A program made the position numbers and the translations under genes. A stretch of DNA of 64,000 bases from Nocardia acididurans (GTDB lineage Bacteria > Actinomycetota > Actinomycetes > Mycobacteriales > Mycobacteriaceae): the NCBI RefSeq assembly GCF_016741815.1, contig NZ_JAERRJ010000004.1:434001-498000 (forward strand), in the 5' to 3' direction. Below, in pieces: positions 38,654 to 47,187 of the stretch. Numbering within the stretch: position 1 is the stretch's first letter; each line of letters opens with the position of its first letter. The notes under the pieces are model-generated. The model saw nothing but the letters and a program-made list of their open reading frames with translations. It was not told where the DNA came from and ran no database searches.

Positions 38654-38958
38654 GTCACGCTCGCGGCGAGGTCCGCGCATATCAGGCACTCGGGCGCATC
38701 CGGAATGTTCTGATCATCAGCGCCGATTCCGCGAACGCCGAAGGCGCCTGCGTATGCATCGATGTCACCGATGTGATGCCGATCAGCGAGAACATCGCGC
38801 TCTCACTCAGCGTTGCCCTCGGAAACGGTTTGTACGCGAAGTGTTTGAACATTTCCCGAGTCAACCCCGGCAATCTGCGCGAACTGCTTTTCACAGTCGA
38901 TCAGGAAGTACTGGACAGCATCGACCGAGCCCTACGGCGCCTTCTGAATCTGCAGTAG
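38650..38958 (+). CDS. MazF/PemK-like toxin (putative)
   Basis: 102 residues starting at TTG 38650. RGEVRAYQALGRIRNVLIISA near the start, the central VCIDVTD strand, and the C-terminal FTVDQEVLDSIDRALRRLLNL follow the order of the MazF/CcdB fold (mRNA interferases or gyrase poisons). Sequence similarity is weak and active-site residues cannot be assigned with certainty, so the target is open. Overlap with the RHH gene supports a toxin role. Confidence 0.6.
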   Translation: MSHARGEVRAYQALGRIRNVLIISADSANAEGACVCIDVTDVMPISENIALSLSVALGNGLYAKCLNISRVNPGNLRELLFTVDQEVLDSIDRALRRLLNLQ

Positions 38959-39031
38959 CACTTCAGGAGCGCGCTTCCGCCCGGCGGCGGTGAGGGCGAC
39001 CTGCGCCGGGCGTCCACCAGCGGTTGTTTGA

Positions 39032-39493
39032 TCAGCGCGCCGAACTGTCCGATGCCGGACGGCGGTGCCGGTAGTACTGCACCAGGAACGACGTCGATGC
39101 GATGAAGACCAGGATGCCGCCCACGAAGAGCGTCGGGACGGCGGCCGAGAGGTTGGCGTGGGCTTTCTTCTCGGTGGCGAGGACCGCGACGAGGGTGCCT
39201 TTGTTCGGTTCGTGCTTGGCCCGCATGCCGATCAGCTCGCCCGACCCCTTCGCACCGTTCTTCAGGGTCCACATTCCGTTGCACGCGTAGTACGAGGGTT
39301 TGCGGCGCGGGTTCACGTAGCGACAGTCGGTGACCTGGGCGTTCACCTGTTCGCCGGTGAAGTAGAGCTTGGTCGGCGAGAACCCGAACACCGCGGTCAG
39401 TCCGCCCACCACGCAGCCGATGATGGCCAGAATCAGAATCGCACGTCGCCGGCGCGCCCCGCCGGCCATCCAATCGGTGATGATCCCCCACAT
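39032..39493 (-). CDS. Small two-helix membrane protein of unknown function
   Basis: 153 residues from ATG 39493. One hydrophobic helix (AILILAIIGCVVGGLTAVFGF) near the N-terminus and one near the C-terminus flank an outside loop of about 75 residues with two Cys (DCRYVNPRRKPSYYAC) that may pair. No clear ribosome-binding site; an upstream ATG at 39574 would overlap the divergent gene. I do not recognise the family. Confidence 0.6.
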   Translation of the reverse strand: MWGIITDWMAGGARRRRAILILAIIGCVVGGLTAVFGFSPTKLYFTGEQVNAQVTDCRYVNPRRKPSYYACNGMWTLKNGAKGSGELIGMRAKHEPNKGTLVAVLATEKKAHANLSAAVPTLFVGGILVFIASTSFLVQYYRHRRPASDSSAR

Positions 39494-39529
39494 GGCGGGC
39501 CAGTATGCCAGCGGCGTGCTTCCCTCGAA

Positions 39530-39545
39530 CTTACTTCTGAGTAAG
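39530..39545. promoter_or_regulatory. Inverted repeat CTTACT-N4-AGTAAG between divergent genes
   Basis: A perfect 6-bp inverted repeat with 4-bp spacer, 10 bp upstream of the thioesterase ATG and 37 bp from the membrane-protein ATG. Candidate operator of the TetR type; the regulator is unknown. Confidence 0.45.
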
Positions 39546-39554
39546 ATACGGGTC

Positions 39555-40031
39555 ATGACGAAAGAGACCGCCACCTACCGCGGCTGGAAGAAGCTGCCCG
39601 ACAACCGGTTGGGCCACACCCTGTTCTCCCTGGGCATGGTCGCGCGGGTGCCGTACTTCGGCACTGTGCTGCCGACCGTCGTCCGCCTGGAACCGGGGCT
39701 GTGCGAGGTGACCGCGCCCAAGTGGTTCGGGATTCACAATCACCTGAGCACCTTCCACGCCATCGCCGCTTGCAATCTGGCCGAGGTCGCCATGGGCATG
39801 CTGAGCGAGGCCACCGTGCCGGGCACGCACCGCTGGATTCCCAAGGCCATGAACGTGCAGTATCTGGCCAAGGCCAACTCCGGGCTGCGCGCCGTCGCGA
39901 AGCTGCCCGAGGTCCCCGACTTCGACGCGATCACCGAGGGACAGGACCTGATCGTGCCGGTCTCCATCTACGACAAGTCCGGCCTCGAGGTCGTACACGC
40001 CGACATCACCACCTGGATTACCCCGAAGTAG
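39555..40031 (+). CDS. DUF4442 / hotdog-fold thioesterase-like protein
   Basis: 158 residues. GHTLFSLGMVARVPYFGTV and VTAPKWFGIHNHLSTFHAIAACNLAEVAMG are typical of DUF4442 proteins, which have a hotdog fold like acyl-CoA thioesterases; the HNH...H stretch is where the catalytic or CoA-binding part would lie. Substrate unknown. No strong ribosome-binding site; the start is placed where homology begins. Confidence 0.75.
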   Translation: MTKETATYRGWKKLPDNRLGHTLFSLGMVARVPYFGTVLPTVVRLEPGLCEVTAPKWFGIHNHLSTFHAIAACNLAEVAMGMLSEATVPGTHRWIPKAMNVQYLAKANSGLRAVAKLPEVPDFDAITEGQDLIVPVSIYDKSGLEVVHADITTWITPK

Positions 40032-40160
40032 CCGAATGCCGGGCAAGTCTGTTGCGGGGCAACGGAGTTGCCCGCTCGGCTCCGCCGAGTGACGAAGCAG
40101 ACCCCGCGAACCCGCCCGGGAGGCTGGCGGGGCGCGGGGCCGGGCTGGTTTGATGCGGGT

Positions 40161-41387
40161 ATGAGTGGCCTGACGGTCGGCGGCGCGGCCGACGTGTGCG
40201 TGGTGGGGCTGGGGCCCACGGGGCGGGCATTGGCGCATCGGGCGATGGCGGCCGGGATGCGGGTGGTCGCGGTGGACCCGCGGCCGGAGCGGCTGTGGGT
40301 GCCGACGTTCTCGTGCTGGGTGGACGAACTGCCGGAGTGGTTGCCGCACAGCGCCATCGGGAGTTTGATCGAGCGGCCCGCGGTGTGGGCGAAGAGTGAG
40401 CATCGGATCGATCGGGCCTACTGTGTGCTGTCCAAGCGGGGGCTGTGGGACGCACTGCCGCTGGATGACGCCACGGTGATCGCGGGCCGGGCGCGGGTGG
40501 TGGAGCCGCATCGCGTGGAGCTGGCCGACGGGACCGAGGTGCGGGCCGCGACGGTGTTCGACACCCGGGGCCAAGCCGCGCCGGGGAAGCGCCGGACGGC
40601 CAGCGCGCACGGGATCTTCGTGGACGAGGACGTCGCCGCGCCGATGGTGCGCCCCGGTGAAGGACTGATGCTGGACTGGCGGCCGGAGAACGGAGCCGGG
40701 CCGGGCGAGCCGCCGTCGTTCCTGTACGCGGTGCCGCTCGGGGACGGGACGGTGATCTTCGAGGAGACCAGCCTCGGCCTGCGCGGCGGTATGCCGCAGC
40801 ACGAACTGCGCCGCCGCACGCTGAATCGGCTCGCCGCACACGGCATTCGACTACGCGGTGACGAGCCGAGCGAGGCCGCGCACTATCCGCTGGACGATCA
40901 GCCGCCGAAAGCCGGTCGCGGCCAGGTGATTCCGTTCGGATCGCGCGGCGGGATGATGCATCCGATCACGGGATACTGTGTGGCGGATTCACTTTCGCTG
41001 GTGGACACCGCGATCGAGGCCATCCGCCAGGGCGCCGACCCCATCGAGGCCATGTGGTCGCGGGAGGCGCGCCTGGTCTACTGGATGCGCATGCGCGGCG
41101 TCTACGGCCTGGGCCGGCTGACCACCGATCAGGCCAAGGCCATGTTCGACGCGTTCTTCACCCGCCCGCCCCGCCAGCAGCGCGCCCTGCTCTCCGCGCA
41201 CGACGACTACACCGCACTGGGCGCGTCCCTGTTCATGACGGTCGCCACCACCTGGCCCTTCCGCTGGCGCTACGACCTGGTCGGCTGGACCAACCGGAAC
41301 CGTTGGGTCGGCTGGGATTTCGGCCCCCCGCAGGACCTGAGCCACCTGCTCGAGACGCCGAGTTCGGAGCTTCCGGACCACGCCTGA
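40161..41387 (+). CDS. Lycopene-cyclase family flavoprotein
   Basis: 408 residues. An N-terminal Rossmann FAD/NAD site (VCVVGLGPTGRALAHRAMAAGM) is followed by landmarks of CrtY/CrtL-type lycopene cyclases: WVPTFSCWVDELP, VFDTRG, FLYAVPLGDGTVIFEETSL and PFGSRGGMMHPITGYCVADSL. Such enzymes close beta or epsilon rings on lycopene, using reduced FAD non-redox. The carotenoid synthesis genes crtE, crtB and crtI are not nearby, so either the pathway is encoded elsewhere or the gene serves another substrate. The start codon has a weak ribosome-binding site. Confidence 0.85.
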   Translation: MSGLTVGGAADVCVVGLGPTGRALAHRAMAAGMRVVAVDPRPERLWVPTFSCWVDELPEWLPHSAIGSLIERPAVWAKSEHRIDRAYCVLSKRGLWDALPLDDATVIAGRARVVEPHRVELADGTEVRAATVFDTRGQAAPGKRRTASAHGIFVDEDVAAPMVRPGEGLMLDWRPENGAGPGEPPSFLYAVPLGDGTVIFEETSLGLRGGMPQHELRRRTLNRLAAHGIRLRGDEPSEAAHYPLDDQPPKAGRGQVIPFGSRGGMMHPITGYCVADSLSLVDTAIEAIRQGADPIEAMWSREARLVYWMRMRGVYGLGRLTTDQAKAMFDAFFTRPPRQQRALLSAHDDYTALGASLFMTVATTWPFRWRYDLVGWTNRNRWVGWDFGPPQDLSHLLETPSSELPDHA

Positions 41388-41422
41388 ACCCGCCGGAGCC
41401 CCCGGAGGGCCCCGGGAGTGGG

Positions 41423-42451
41423 CTACACCCAGTTCTCGATCCAGTACTTCCAGATCACCGAGGCGTAGCCGGCCAGCGGCGGCACCTTGATGTCGGTGCC
41501 CGCCAGTGCGGCGGCGGTGTGGCGGCTGTCGAAGTGGCAGGAGAGTTCGGTGTGCTCGACCACGTCCATGGGCAGTCCGACCTGGCGCAGCGCCCACCCC
41601 ATGCCGGGTACCCGCAGCGAGACGTCGAGGGCCTGCTTGGGCATGAGTTCGACCAGGTGCGGCGCCCCGGCCTCGTCGGCGAAGAGGTTGAACACGTCGG
41701 CGACGCTCTGCCTGCGCGGGTCGACCAGGTGATAGGTGGTGGCGTCCGCGCCGGGCTGATGCGCGATGTGGGCGAGCGCCCGCGCCACGAAATCGACCGG
41801 CACCATATTGGTTTCGCCGAGTTTGGGCGCGACGATCGGCAGGATGCGCGGCAGTTGCGCCGCCATGCGCAGCAGCCGGAAGAAGTAGTAGGGCCCGTCG
41901 ATCCGGTCGATCTCGCCGGTGCGGGAATCGCCGATGACGATGGAGGGCCGGTAGATCCGCCACGGCACCTTGGCCTGTTCCCGGACGGCCTGTTCGGCGG
42001 CGAGCAGGGACCGCTGGTAGGGCGTGGTCAGCACCTGTCCGACGTCGACCATGTTCTCGGTGTAGAGCCCGTTCCAGGCTCCGGCCACCTGGACGCTCGA
42101 AACATGGTGCAGCAGTCCGGCTTCGAGACCGGCGGCGAGGTCGGTGACGCGGCGGGTGCCGTCACCGGGTTCGCCGGAGTCGTACCCGGCGGCGAGGTGG
42201 AAGACGTGGTCGATGGAGCCGCGGTGCGCGGCGATCCAGCCGGCGTCGACGCCGAGTCCGGGTGCGGCGAGGTCGCCGCGCACGGGCCGGATCCGGTCGC
42301 CGGCGTTCCAGGCGCGGACGCACCGGTTGTATCGCAGCACCGAATCTTCGCCGGGGCGTACGAGTACGTGGATGTCGTGATCGTGTTCGAGCAGTTCGGG
42401 AATCAGAAATCGACCGATGAACCCAGTTGCCCCGGTAACCAGGTATGCCAT
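41423..42451 (-). CDS. Extended SDR / fatty-acyl-CoA-reductase-like NAD(P)-binding protein
   Basis: 342 residues. It starts with the extended-SDR motif VTGATGFIGRFLIPELL and has FHLAAGYD and VSSVQVAG. The catalytic YxxxK motif reads YQRSL, so the active Lys is Leu; the fold and AEQAVR context align well with acyl-CoA-reductase-like SDRs. A C-terminal substrate region (NMVPVDFVARALAHIA, then CHFDSRHTAAAL) follows. It may be a reductase with altered chemistry or a binding protein. It is convergent with the cyclase gene (35 bp). Confidence 0.8.
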   Translation of the reverse strand: MAYLVTGATGFIGRFLIPELLEHDHDIHVLVRPGEDSVLRYNRCVRAWNAGDRIRPVRGDLAAPGLGVDAGWIAAHRGSIDHVFHLAAGYDSGEPGDGTRRVTDLAAGLEAGLLHHVSSVQVAGAWNGLYTENMVDVGQVLTTPYQRSLLAAEQAVREQAKVPWRIYRPSIVIGDSRTGEIDRIDGPYYFFRLLRMAAQLPRILPIVAPKLGETNMVPVDFVARALAHIAHQPGADATTYHLVDPRRQSVADVFNLFADEAGAPHLVELMPKQALDVSLRVPGMGWALRQVGLPMDVVEHTELSCHFDSRHTAAALAGTDIKVPPLAGYASVIWKYWIENWV

Positions 42452-42531
42452 GTGGCCACCTTAACGTGACGCGTGACACACCTGGACCGGGGCTCGGCAA
42501 ACCGCGCAAACCTCGCGGCGCAGACCGGGAT

Positions 42532-43407
42532 TCAGGCTCCGGTCTCGGCCGCCCGGCGGTAGCCGCGGATGGCCGGGTACGCGAAGACCACGATCAGCCC
42601 GACCGTCCAGGCGACGGTCTTCAGCAGCGGCTCCACGATCGGCCCGTCATAGGACAGCCCGCGCATGGCGTCGATCGCCGTACTCATGGGCTGGTTCTCG
42701 ACGGTGCCCTGCAACCACGCGGGGTAGGCGAACACCGGCACGAATCCGGTGTTGAAGAACATCAGCAGCGTATTGATGATGCCGATGACGTTCATCAGCA
42801 TGACGCCCTCGGTGATGGTGGCCAGGGTGGTCACCAGCAGCGCGAATCCGATGCCGAACAGGATCGGTATGCACACCATGGCGATGGAAGCGGCTGGGCC
42901 GTACCAGAATCGGAAGCCCAGGAAGACGCCGACGGCCAGCACGAACAGCGAGGTGATGAGCACCCGGATCGCTTCGGCGAGCAGCCTGCCGGTGAGCCCG
43001 GCGGCCCGGTGCACCGGCATGGTGTGGAACCGCCCGAGCAGACCCGTGCGCTTCTCGGTCTTGAACCCGAGCGCGCTCACCACCGACCCGGACATGGCGG
43101 CCACCAGCATCACCATCGGCACGGTGCCGTAGATGCTGGGTTCACCGGTGGCCTGGGTGATCGAATCGCCCAGCACCACGCGGAACATGAGCAGGGTGGC
43201 CGCGGGGAAGATCAGTGTCTGGATGGTGGTGGAGGGGTCGCGCATCCAGCCGATGAGCAGTCGTTTGGTCTGGATGAGGCTCTGCTGCGCCCACACCGAC
43301 AGCGCGCGCTCGGAGCGCGGCGCCACCACGGGCAGCGGCTGGTGGCCCGCCCATTCGTCGCCGGTCGCGGGGGCGCCGACGGCCGGACTCTCGATTACCG
43401 CACTCAT
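42532..43407 (-). CDS. ABC-2-type exporter permease (DrrB-like), second
   Basis: 291 residues with six hydrophobic helices, ABC-2 membrane domain: PAATLLMFRVVLGDSI, GRFHTMPVHRAAGLTGRLLAE and FNTGFVPVFAYPAWLQ. The ATG at 43407 overlaps the preceding permease stop (ATGA). It forms a transporter with the ATPase at 44293-45300, similar to DrrAB-type drug or lipid exporters. Confidence 0.88.
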   Translation of the reverse strand: MSAVIESPAVGAPATGDEWAGHQPLPVVAPRSERALSVWAQQSLIQTKRLLIGWMRDPSTTIQTLIFPAATLLMFRVVLGDSITQATGEPSIYGTVPMVMLVAAMSGSVVSALGFKTEKRTGLLGRFHTMPVHRAAGLTGRLLAEAIRVLITSLFVLAVGVFLGFRFWYGPAASIAMVCIPILFGIGFALLVTTLATITEGVMLMNVIGIINTLLMFFNTGFVPVFAYPAWLQGTVENQPMSTAIDAMRGLSYDGPIVEPLLKTVAWTVGLIVVFAYPAIRGYRRAAETGA

Positions 43408-44219
43408 GATCGCCTCACGCTCGCCCAGACCGCCAGCGGCAGGAACGCCACCGCCATGCCGATCAACCACACCAACGGCACCCACAGCACTTCCCAGGTG
43501 ATGACGCCCGCCGCCATGTCACGCAGTGCGAAGGACAGCTGCGAGATGGGCTGATTGCGGACGAACGGCCGAATCCATTCCGGGAAGCCGGATTCCGGCA
43601 CGAAGCCGCAGGACAGCATGCCGAAGATGAGGGTCGGCAGGGTCAGCGCCTGACTGAGTTGTTCGGGGCTCTTGGTGAGCGACCCGAGTCCGTCCGCGCC
43701 GATGGCCAGCACCGTGCCGACGGCGAGGGAGAACACGCAGAACAGCACCGCCTGCCCCATGCCGCCCACGAACCGGAAGCCGATCATGTGCCCCCAGCCG
43801 ATGGCTCCGGCGAGCGCGACGATCGACCGCACCATGCCCGCGCTCTGCCGTGCCAGCAGCGGCACCATGATGCCGATGGGCATGGTCTGCATGCGCGTGT
43901 TGAGCCCGGTGAGCGCTTCGAAGGCGGCCCGCTGGGCGTTGGACATCATGGTGAAGGACATGGTCTGCAGCACGATGATGGGCATGACGAACTGCGCGTA
44001 GTCGATGCCCTTGAACTGCATGACGTATTTGAGCGGCAGGTAGAAGCCGAGGGTGAAGACCAGCGGCGTGATGACGGCGATGATGAGTTCGCCCTTGGTG
44101 GCCATCACCCAGACGATGCGGCCGGTGAGAGCCCACCACTGCGCGAGGCTCGACGGCTTCGCGTCCGGCAGGCCGGCGAACAGTTGCGCGCTGGTATCGG
44201 TGGTCGCCGGAGCGCTCAT
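43404..44219 (-). CDS. ABC-2-type exporter permease (DrrB-like), first
   Basis: 271 residues with six helices; AITPLVFTLGFYLPLKYV-like opening (seen as VITPLVFTLGFYLP), TMPIGIMVPLLARQSAGMVR and GFVPESGFPEWIRPFVRNQP mark the ABC-2 family. Two permeases with one ATPase suggest a heterodimeric membrane part. Its ATG overlaps the stop of the tiny ORF at 44216-44296. Confidence 0.88.
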   Translation of the reverse strand: MSAPATTDTSAQLFAGLPDAKPSSLAQWWALTGRIVWVMATKGELIIAVITPLVFTLGFYLPLKYVMQFKGIDYAQFVMPIIVLQTMSFTMMSNAQRAAFEALTGLNTRMQTMPIGIMVPLLARQSAGMVRSIVALAGAIGWGHMIGFRFVGGMGQAVLFCVFSLAVGTVLAIGADGLGSLTKSPEQLSQALTLPTLIFGMLSCGFVPESGFPEWIRPFVRNQPISQLSFALRDMAAGVITWEVLWVPLVWLIGMAVAFLPLAVWASVRRS

Positions 44220-44296
44220 GCCAGAACCTCGCTGCGCTCGGCTCCGGCATGCGCGCGGCGCGCTGTGTGATCGATTCGCTCGCTGCGCTCGCTCAT
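44216..44296 (-). CDS. 26-residue ORF bridging ATPase and permease genes
   Basis: The frame begins with ATG overlapping the ATPase stop (ATGA, 44293-44296) and ends with TGA overlapping the permease start (ATGA, 44216-44219). The peptide starts MSERSERIDHTARRAHAG and is highly charged with a SERSER repeat; the DNA contains near-palindromic GAGCGCAGCGAGCG units that resemble short dispersed actinobacterial repeats. It may be a translational bridge created by a repeat insertion rather than a functional peptide. No ribosome-binding site of its own. Confidence 0.5.
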   Translation of the reverse strand: MSERSERIDHTARRAHAGAERSEVLA

Positions 44297-45300
44297 GCGG
44301 CGTTCCCCGGTTCGTGCTTGCTGCCGTGTCCGGTGAGCGAGAGGAATACGTCGTCGAGGGAGGGCCGGCGCAGTCCGATGTCGGCGAGCTGGACGCCGGC
44401 GACGTCGAGTCGGCGCAGCGCCTCGGACAGGGTGGCCGCGCCCTCGGGGGCCGGGATGGAGACGCGGTCTCCGGCGAGTTCGGCGCGCACGGCGGGCGGG
44501 ACGAGGTCGCCGAGGGCGTCGGCGACGCGGTGCACCTGGGCGGGATCCAGCGGCACGATCTCGCAGAAGCTGCCGCCGGTCTTCTCCTTGAGCGCGTCGG
44601 CGGTGCCCTCGGCGATGACGGTGCCCTTGTCGATGACGATGATGTTGTCGCTGAGGACGTCGGCCTCTTCGAGGTACTGGGTGGTCAGCAGGACGGTGAT
44701 GTCCTGGCGCTTGAGCGCGTTGACCAGATCCCACACGCCCTGGCGGCTGCGCGGGTCGAGGCCGGTGGTGGGTTCGTCGAGGAACACCACCTCGGGGCGG
44801 ACGACGAGGCCGCAGGCGATGTCGACGCGGCGGCGCATACCGCCGGAGTAGTGGGCGACGGCGCGGCGGCCGGCGGCGGTGAGGTCGAATTCCTCGAGCA
44901 GGGTGTCGGCGCGTTTGCGTGCGGCTTTGCGCGGCAGGCCCATGAGGCGGCCGAAGAGTTCGAGGTTCTCCCGGCCGGAGAGGTTTTCGTCGAGGGCGGC
45001 GTACTGGCCGGTCATCATGATGGAGCGGCGTACCGCGGCCGGGTCCTTGCGGACGTCGTGGCCGGCGACGCGGGCGACGCCGCTGTCGGGTCGCAGCAGG
45101 GTGGACAGAATCTTCACGGTGGTGGTCTTGCCCGCGCCGTTGGGGCCGAGGATGCCGAGCACCTGGCCGCGCGAGGCGGTGAAGCTGACTCCGTTCAGGG
45201 CGTGTACGTCGCCGAACGATTTGCGGACGTCTTCGACATACACCGCCGGATCGCTGTATGACTCCGCTGCGTGCGATTCCGGTTTGTCCAAGCTCGGCAT
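44293..45300 (-). CDS. ABC exporter ATPase (DrrA-like)
   Basis: 335 residues. Walker A GPNGAGKTT, signature YSGGMRRR, Walker B VVFLDEPTTGLD and switch region TTQYLEEAD identify a DrrA-type ATPase for drug or lipid export, with a C-terminal DrrA-specific domain (GVQLADIGLRRPSLDDVFLS, seen in part). The ATG at 45300 is preceded by GGAGAG and directly by TTG. A TATAAA-like -10 hexamer (45330-45335, minus) lies about 30 bp upstream. Confidence 0.9.
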   Translation of the reverse strand: MPSLDKPESHAAESYSDPAVYVEDVRKSFGDVHALNGVSFTASRGQVLGILGPNGAGKTTTVKILSTLLRPDSGVARVAGHDVRKDPAAVRRSIMMTGQYAALDENLSGRENLELFGRLMGLPRKAARKRADTLLEEFDLTAAGRRAVAHYSGGMRRRVDIACGLVVRPEVVFLDEPTTGLDPRSRQGVWDLVNALKRQDITVLLTTQYLEEADVLSDNIIVIDKGTVIAEGTADALKEKTGGSFCEIVPLDPAQVHRVADALGDLVPPAVRAELAGDRVSIPAPEGAATLSEALRRLDVAGVQLADIGLRRPSLDDVFLSLTGHGSKHEPGNAA

Positions 45301-45606
45301 CAACTCTCCACTATCGGCTGGGCAGGCAATTTATAGGCCCCGTTCGGCAGGTCCCCACATCCCTTCCGGGATGATCCACTCCGCCGGGCGTGATGTTACC
45401 GGCGCAAAGAATTCCCGGTCGTTGCTTCGGTTAAGCAGCGGAGAGTGAGATGTGTCCTTGGTCACAAACTTCCGGGTCTTTGCATAGCCGCAGATCCGGG
45501 CACGGACCGGCCGGTATGCCGGAATTTCGCTACCTTGTCGAGGCTACGGGGCGAACCATAGTCTGGCGGTGCGGGGAGACGATTTTTTGGCCGCGAGAGG
45601 GTGACC
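45301..45606. other. Divergent promoter region between ABC exporter and aldehyde dehydrogenase
   Basis: 306 bp without a gene. TATAAA on the minus strand at 45330-45335 is a candidate -10 for the ABC operon; no clear -35 accompanies it. On the plus side GCGAGAGGGTG precedes the dehydrogenase ATG. I see no clear operator. Confidence 0.4.
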
Positions 45607-47109
45607 ATGGCCGAGTCTGCGCAGCCGCGGGCGACTGAGCCTGCGCAGCAAGCGAAAGGGCGCACCGGAGCGGGACGGCCGAAGGTGCTGACGTCCTACG
45701 ACCCACGAACCGGGGAGGTCGCGGGCGATTACGCCGTCATGGGCGCGGGTGAACTGACCCGCGCCGTACGCACCGCGCGCGCCGCCGAACAATGGTGGGC
45801 GGCAATCGATTTCAGTGCGCGTAAACGCTGGCTGCTGGATTGGAAGCGGGTCGTCGCACGCGGCACCCGGGAACTGGTGGAGCTGGTCAGCAGTGAGACC
45901 GGCAAGCCGCGCCTGGACGCCGCACTGGAGGTGACGCTGGCGGTCGAGCACCTGGATTGGGTTGCGCGCCATGCGGAGAGCACGCTGAGCCGGTCCGTGC
46001 CGGGCGGCTGGTTCGCCCGCAATCAGCAGGGCTCGGTGGGCTACCGGCCGCTGGGCGTGATCGGCGTCCTCGGCCCCTGGCACAATCCTGTTCTCGCGCC
46101 GATGAATTCGATCGCGGCGGCGATGGCCGCCGGGAACGCGGTGGTGTTCAAACCGAGCGAGCTCACCCCCGGCGTCGGCGCGTGGCTGGCCGACTCGTGG
46201 AGCAGGCTGGTGCCGAATCAGCCTGTCCTGCAGGTGGTCACCGGCGACGGCTCGACCGCGGCCGCACTGTGCCGGGCCCGGCTGGACAAGATCTCCTACG
46301 TCGGCTCCCCGGCGGGCGCGCGTGAGGTCACCGCGCTGTGCGCACAGACGTCCACGCCGTTGATCGTGGAACCGGGCGGGCGCGGCGCGATGGTGGTGCA
46401 GGTGGACGCACGGCTCGAACATGCCGCCGCCGCAGCGGTTTTCGGTGCCATGTCGCATGCCGGACAGCATCCGTGCGGGGTGCAGTGCGTCTATGTCGCG
46501 GATTCGGTGTATGAACCGTTCCTGGAGCTGGCCGCCGATCACGCCCGCCGACTACGTCCGGGCGCGGACCGCCGGGCCTCCTACGGTCCGATGACCTGGG
46601 ATTCGCAGATCGATATCGTCCGCCGTCAGGTGCGTGACGCGCTGACCCGGGGCGGGCGGGCCGTGGTGGGCAGTCTGGAGTCCATCCGGGAGCCCTATAT
46701 CGAGCCGATCGTGCTCACCGAGGTGCCGGAGGTGAGCACCGCCCTCACCGGTGATGCCGCGGGCCCGGTGCTGATCGTCAATCGCGTGGCCTCCATGGAC
46801 GAGGCCGTGGAACGGGTCAACGCCTCGGAAAAGCCGCGCCCCGTAGCGGTTTTCACCCGCGATGTGCGCAGTGTCGCCGATTTCGCGGACCGCCTGCACA
46901 CCGGCCTGGTGACGGTGAACGCGGTCCCGGTCTACGGCGTCAACGGCCCCGGCCGGGTCCGCGACCCGCAGACCCTGCGCGAATTCTCCCGCGCCCTCAC
47001 GATTTCCGAGAAGCACGGCCGCACCCCGACCGGTTCCGGCACCTTCGACCATCACCCGCAGCGACTACGGATGGCACGGGCGCTTTTCCGGCTGCGCCAC
47101 CGCGTGTAG
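45607..47109 (+). CDS. Aldehyde dehydrogenase family protein with offset catalytic cysteine
   Basis: 500 residues. It has the ALDH architecture: LGVIGVLGPWHNPVLAPMNSIAAAMAAGN and VFKPSEL (cofactor side), ISYVGSPAGAREV, then VEPGGRGAMVV (Glu general base) and a C-terminal oligomerisation part. The usual GQxC active-site motif reads GQHPC: aligning on the following VYV strand places Pro at the Cys position and Cys one residue later. The VELGGK motif is also altered to VEPGGR. Activity is therefore uncertain. ATG 45607 is chosen with GAGAGG upstream; a GTG at 45601 is possible. Confidence 0.82.
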   Translation: MAESAQPRATEPAQQAKGRTGAGRPKVLTSYDPRTGEVAGDYAVMGAGELTRAVRTARAAEQWWAAIDFSARKRWLLDWKRVVARGTRELVELVSSETGKPRLDAALEVTLAVEHLDWVARHAESTLSRSVPGGWFARNQQGSVGYRPLGVIGVLGPWHNPVLAPMNSIAAAMAAGNAVVFKPSELTPGVGAWLADSWSRLVPNQPVLQVVTGDGSTAAALCRARLDKISYVGSPAGAREVTALCAQTSTPLIVEPGGRGAMVVQVDARLEHAAAAAVFGAMSHAGQHPCGVQCVYVADSVYEPFLELAADHARRLRPGADRRASYGPMTWDSQIDIVRRQVRDALTRGGRAVVGSLESIREPYIEPIVLTEVPEVSTALTGDAAGPVLIVNRVASMDEAVERVNASEKPRPVAVFTRDVRSVADFADRLHTGLVTVNAVPVYGVNGPGRVRDPQTLREFSRALTISEKHGRTPTGSGTFDHHPQRLRMARALFRLRHRV

Positions 47110-47121
47110 CCGCCCCGCCCT

Positions 47122-47152
47122 GTCATCCCGGCGTGCTCGTGGCTGGGATCGA
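47122..47152. repeat. Dispersed ATCCCGGC...GGGAT element, copy 3
   Basis: GTCATCCCGGCGTGCTCGTG followed by GCTGGGATCGA; same layout as the elements at 25318 and 27200 with one mismatch in the stem, 13 bp after the dehydrogenase stop. Confidence 0.55.
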
Positions 47153-47187
47153 CACAGCGACCGCGCGTTGTTCCGGTGTATGCCGCC

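Noticed and set aside
45301..45606. Insertion sequence or phage attachment site in the ABC/ALDH gap
   Set aside because: No inverted repeats, target duplication, transposase or integrase is visible anywhere in the window.
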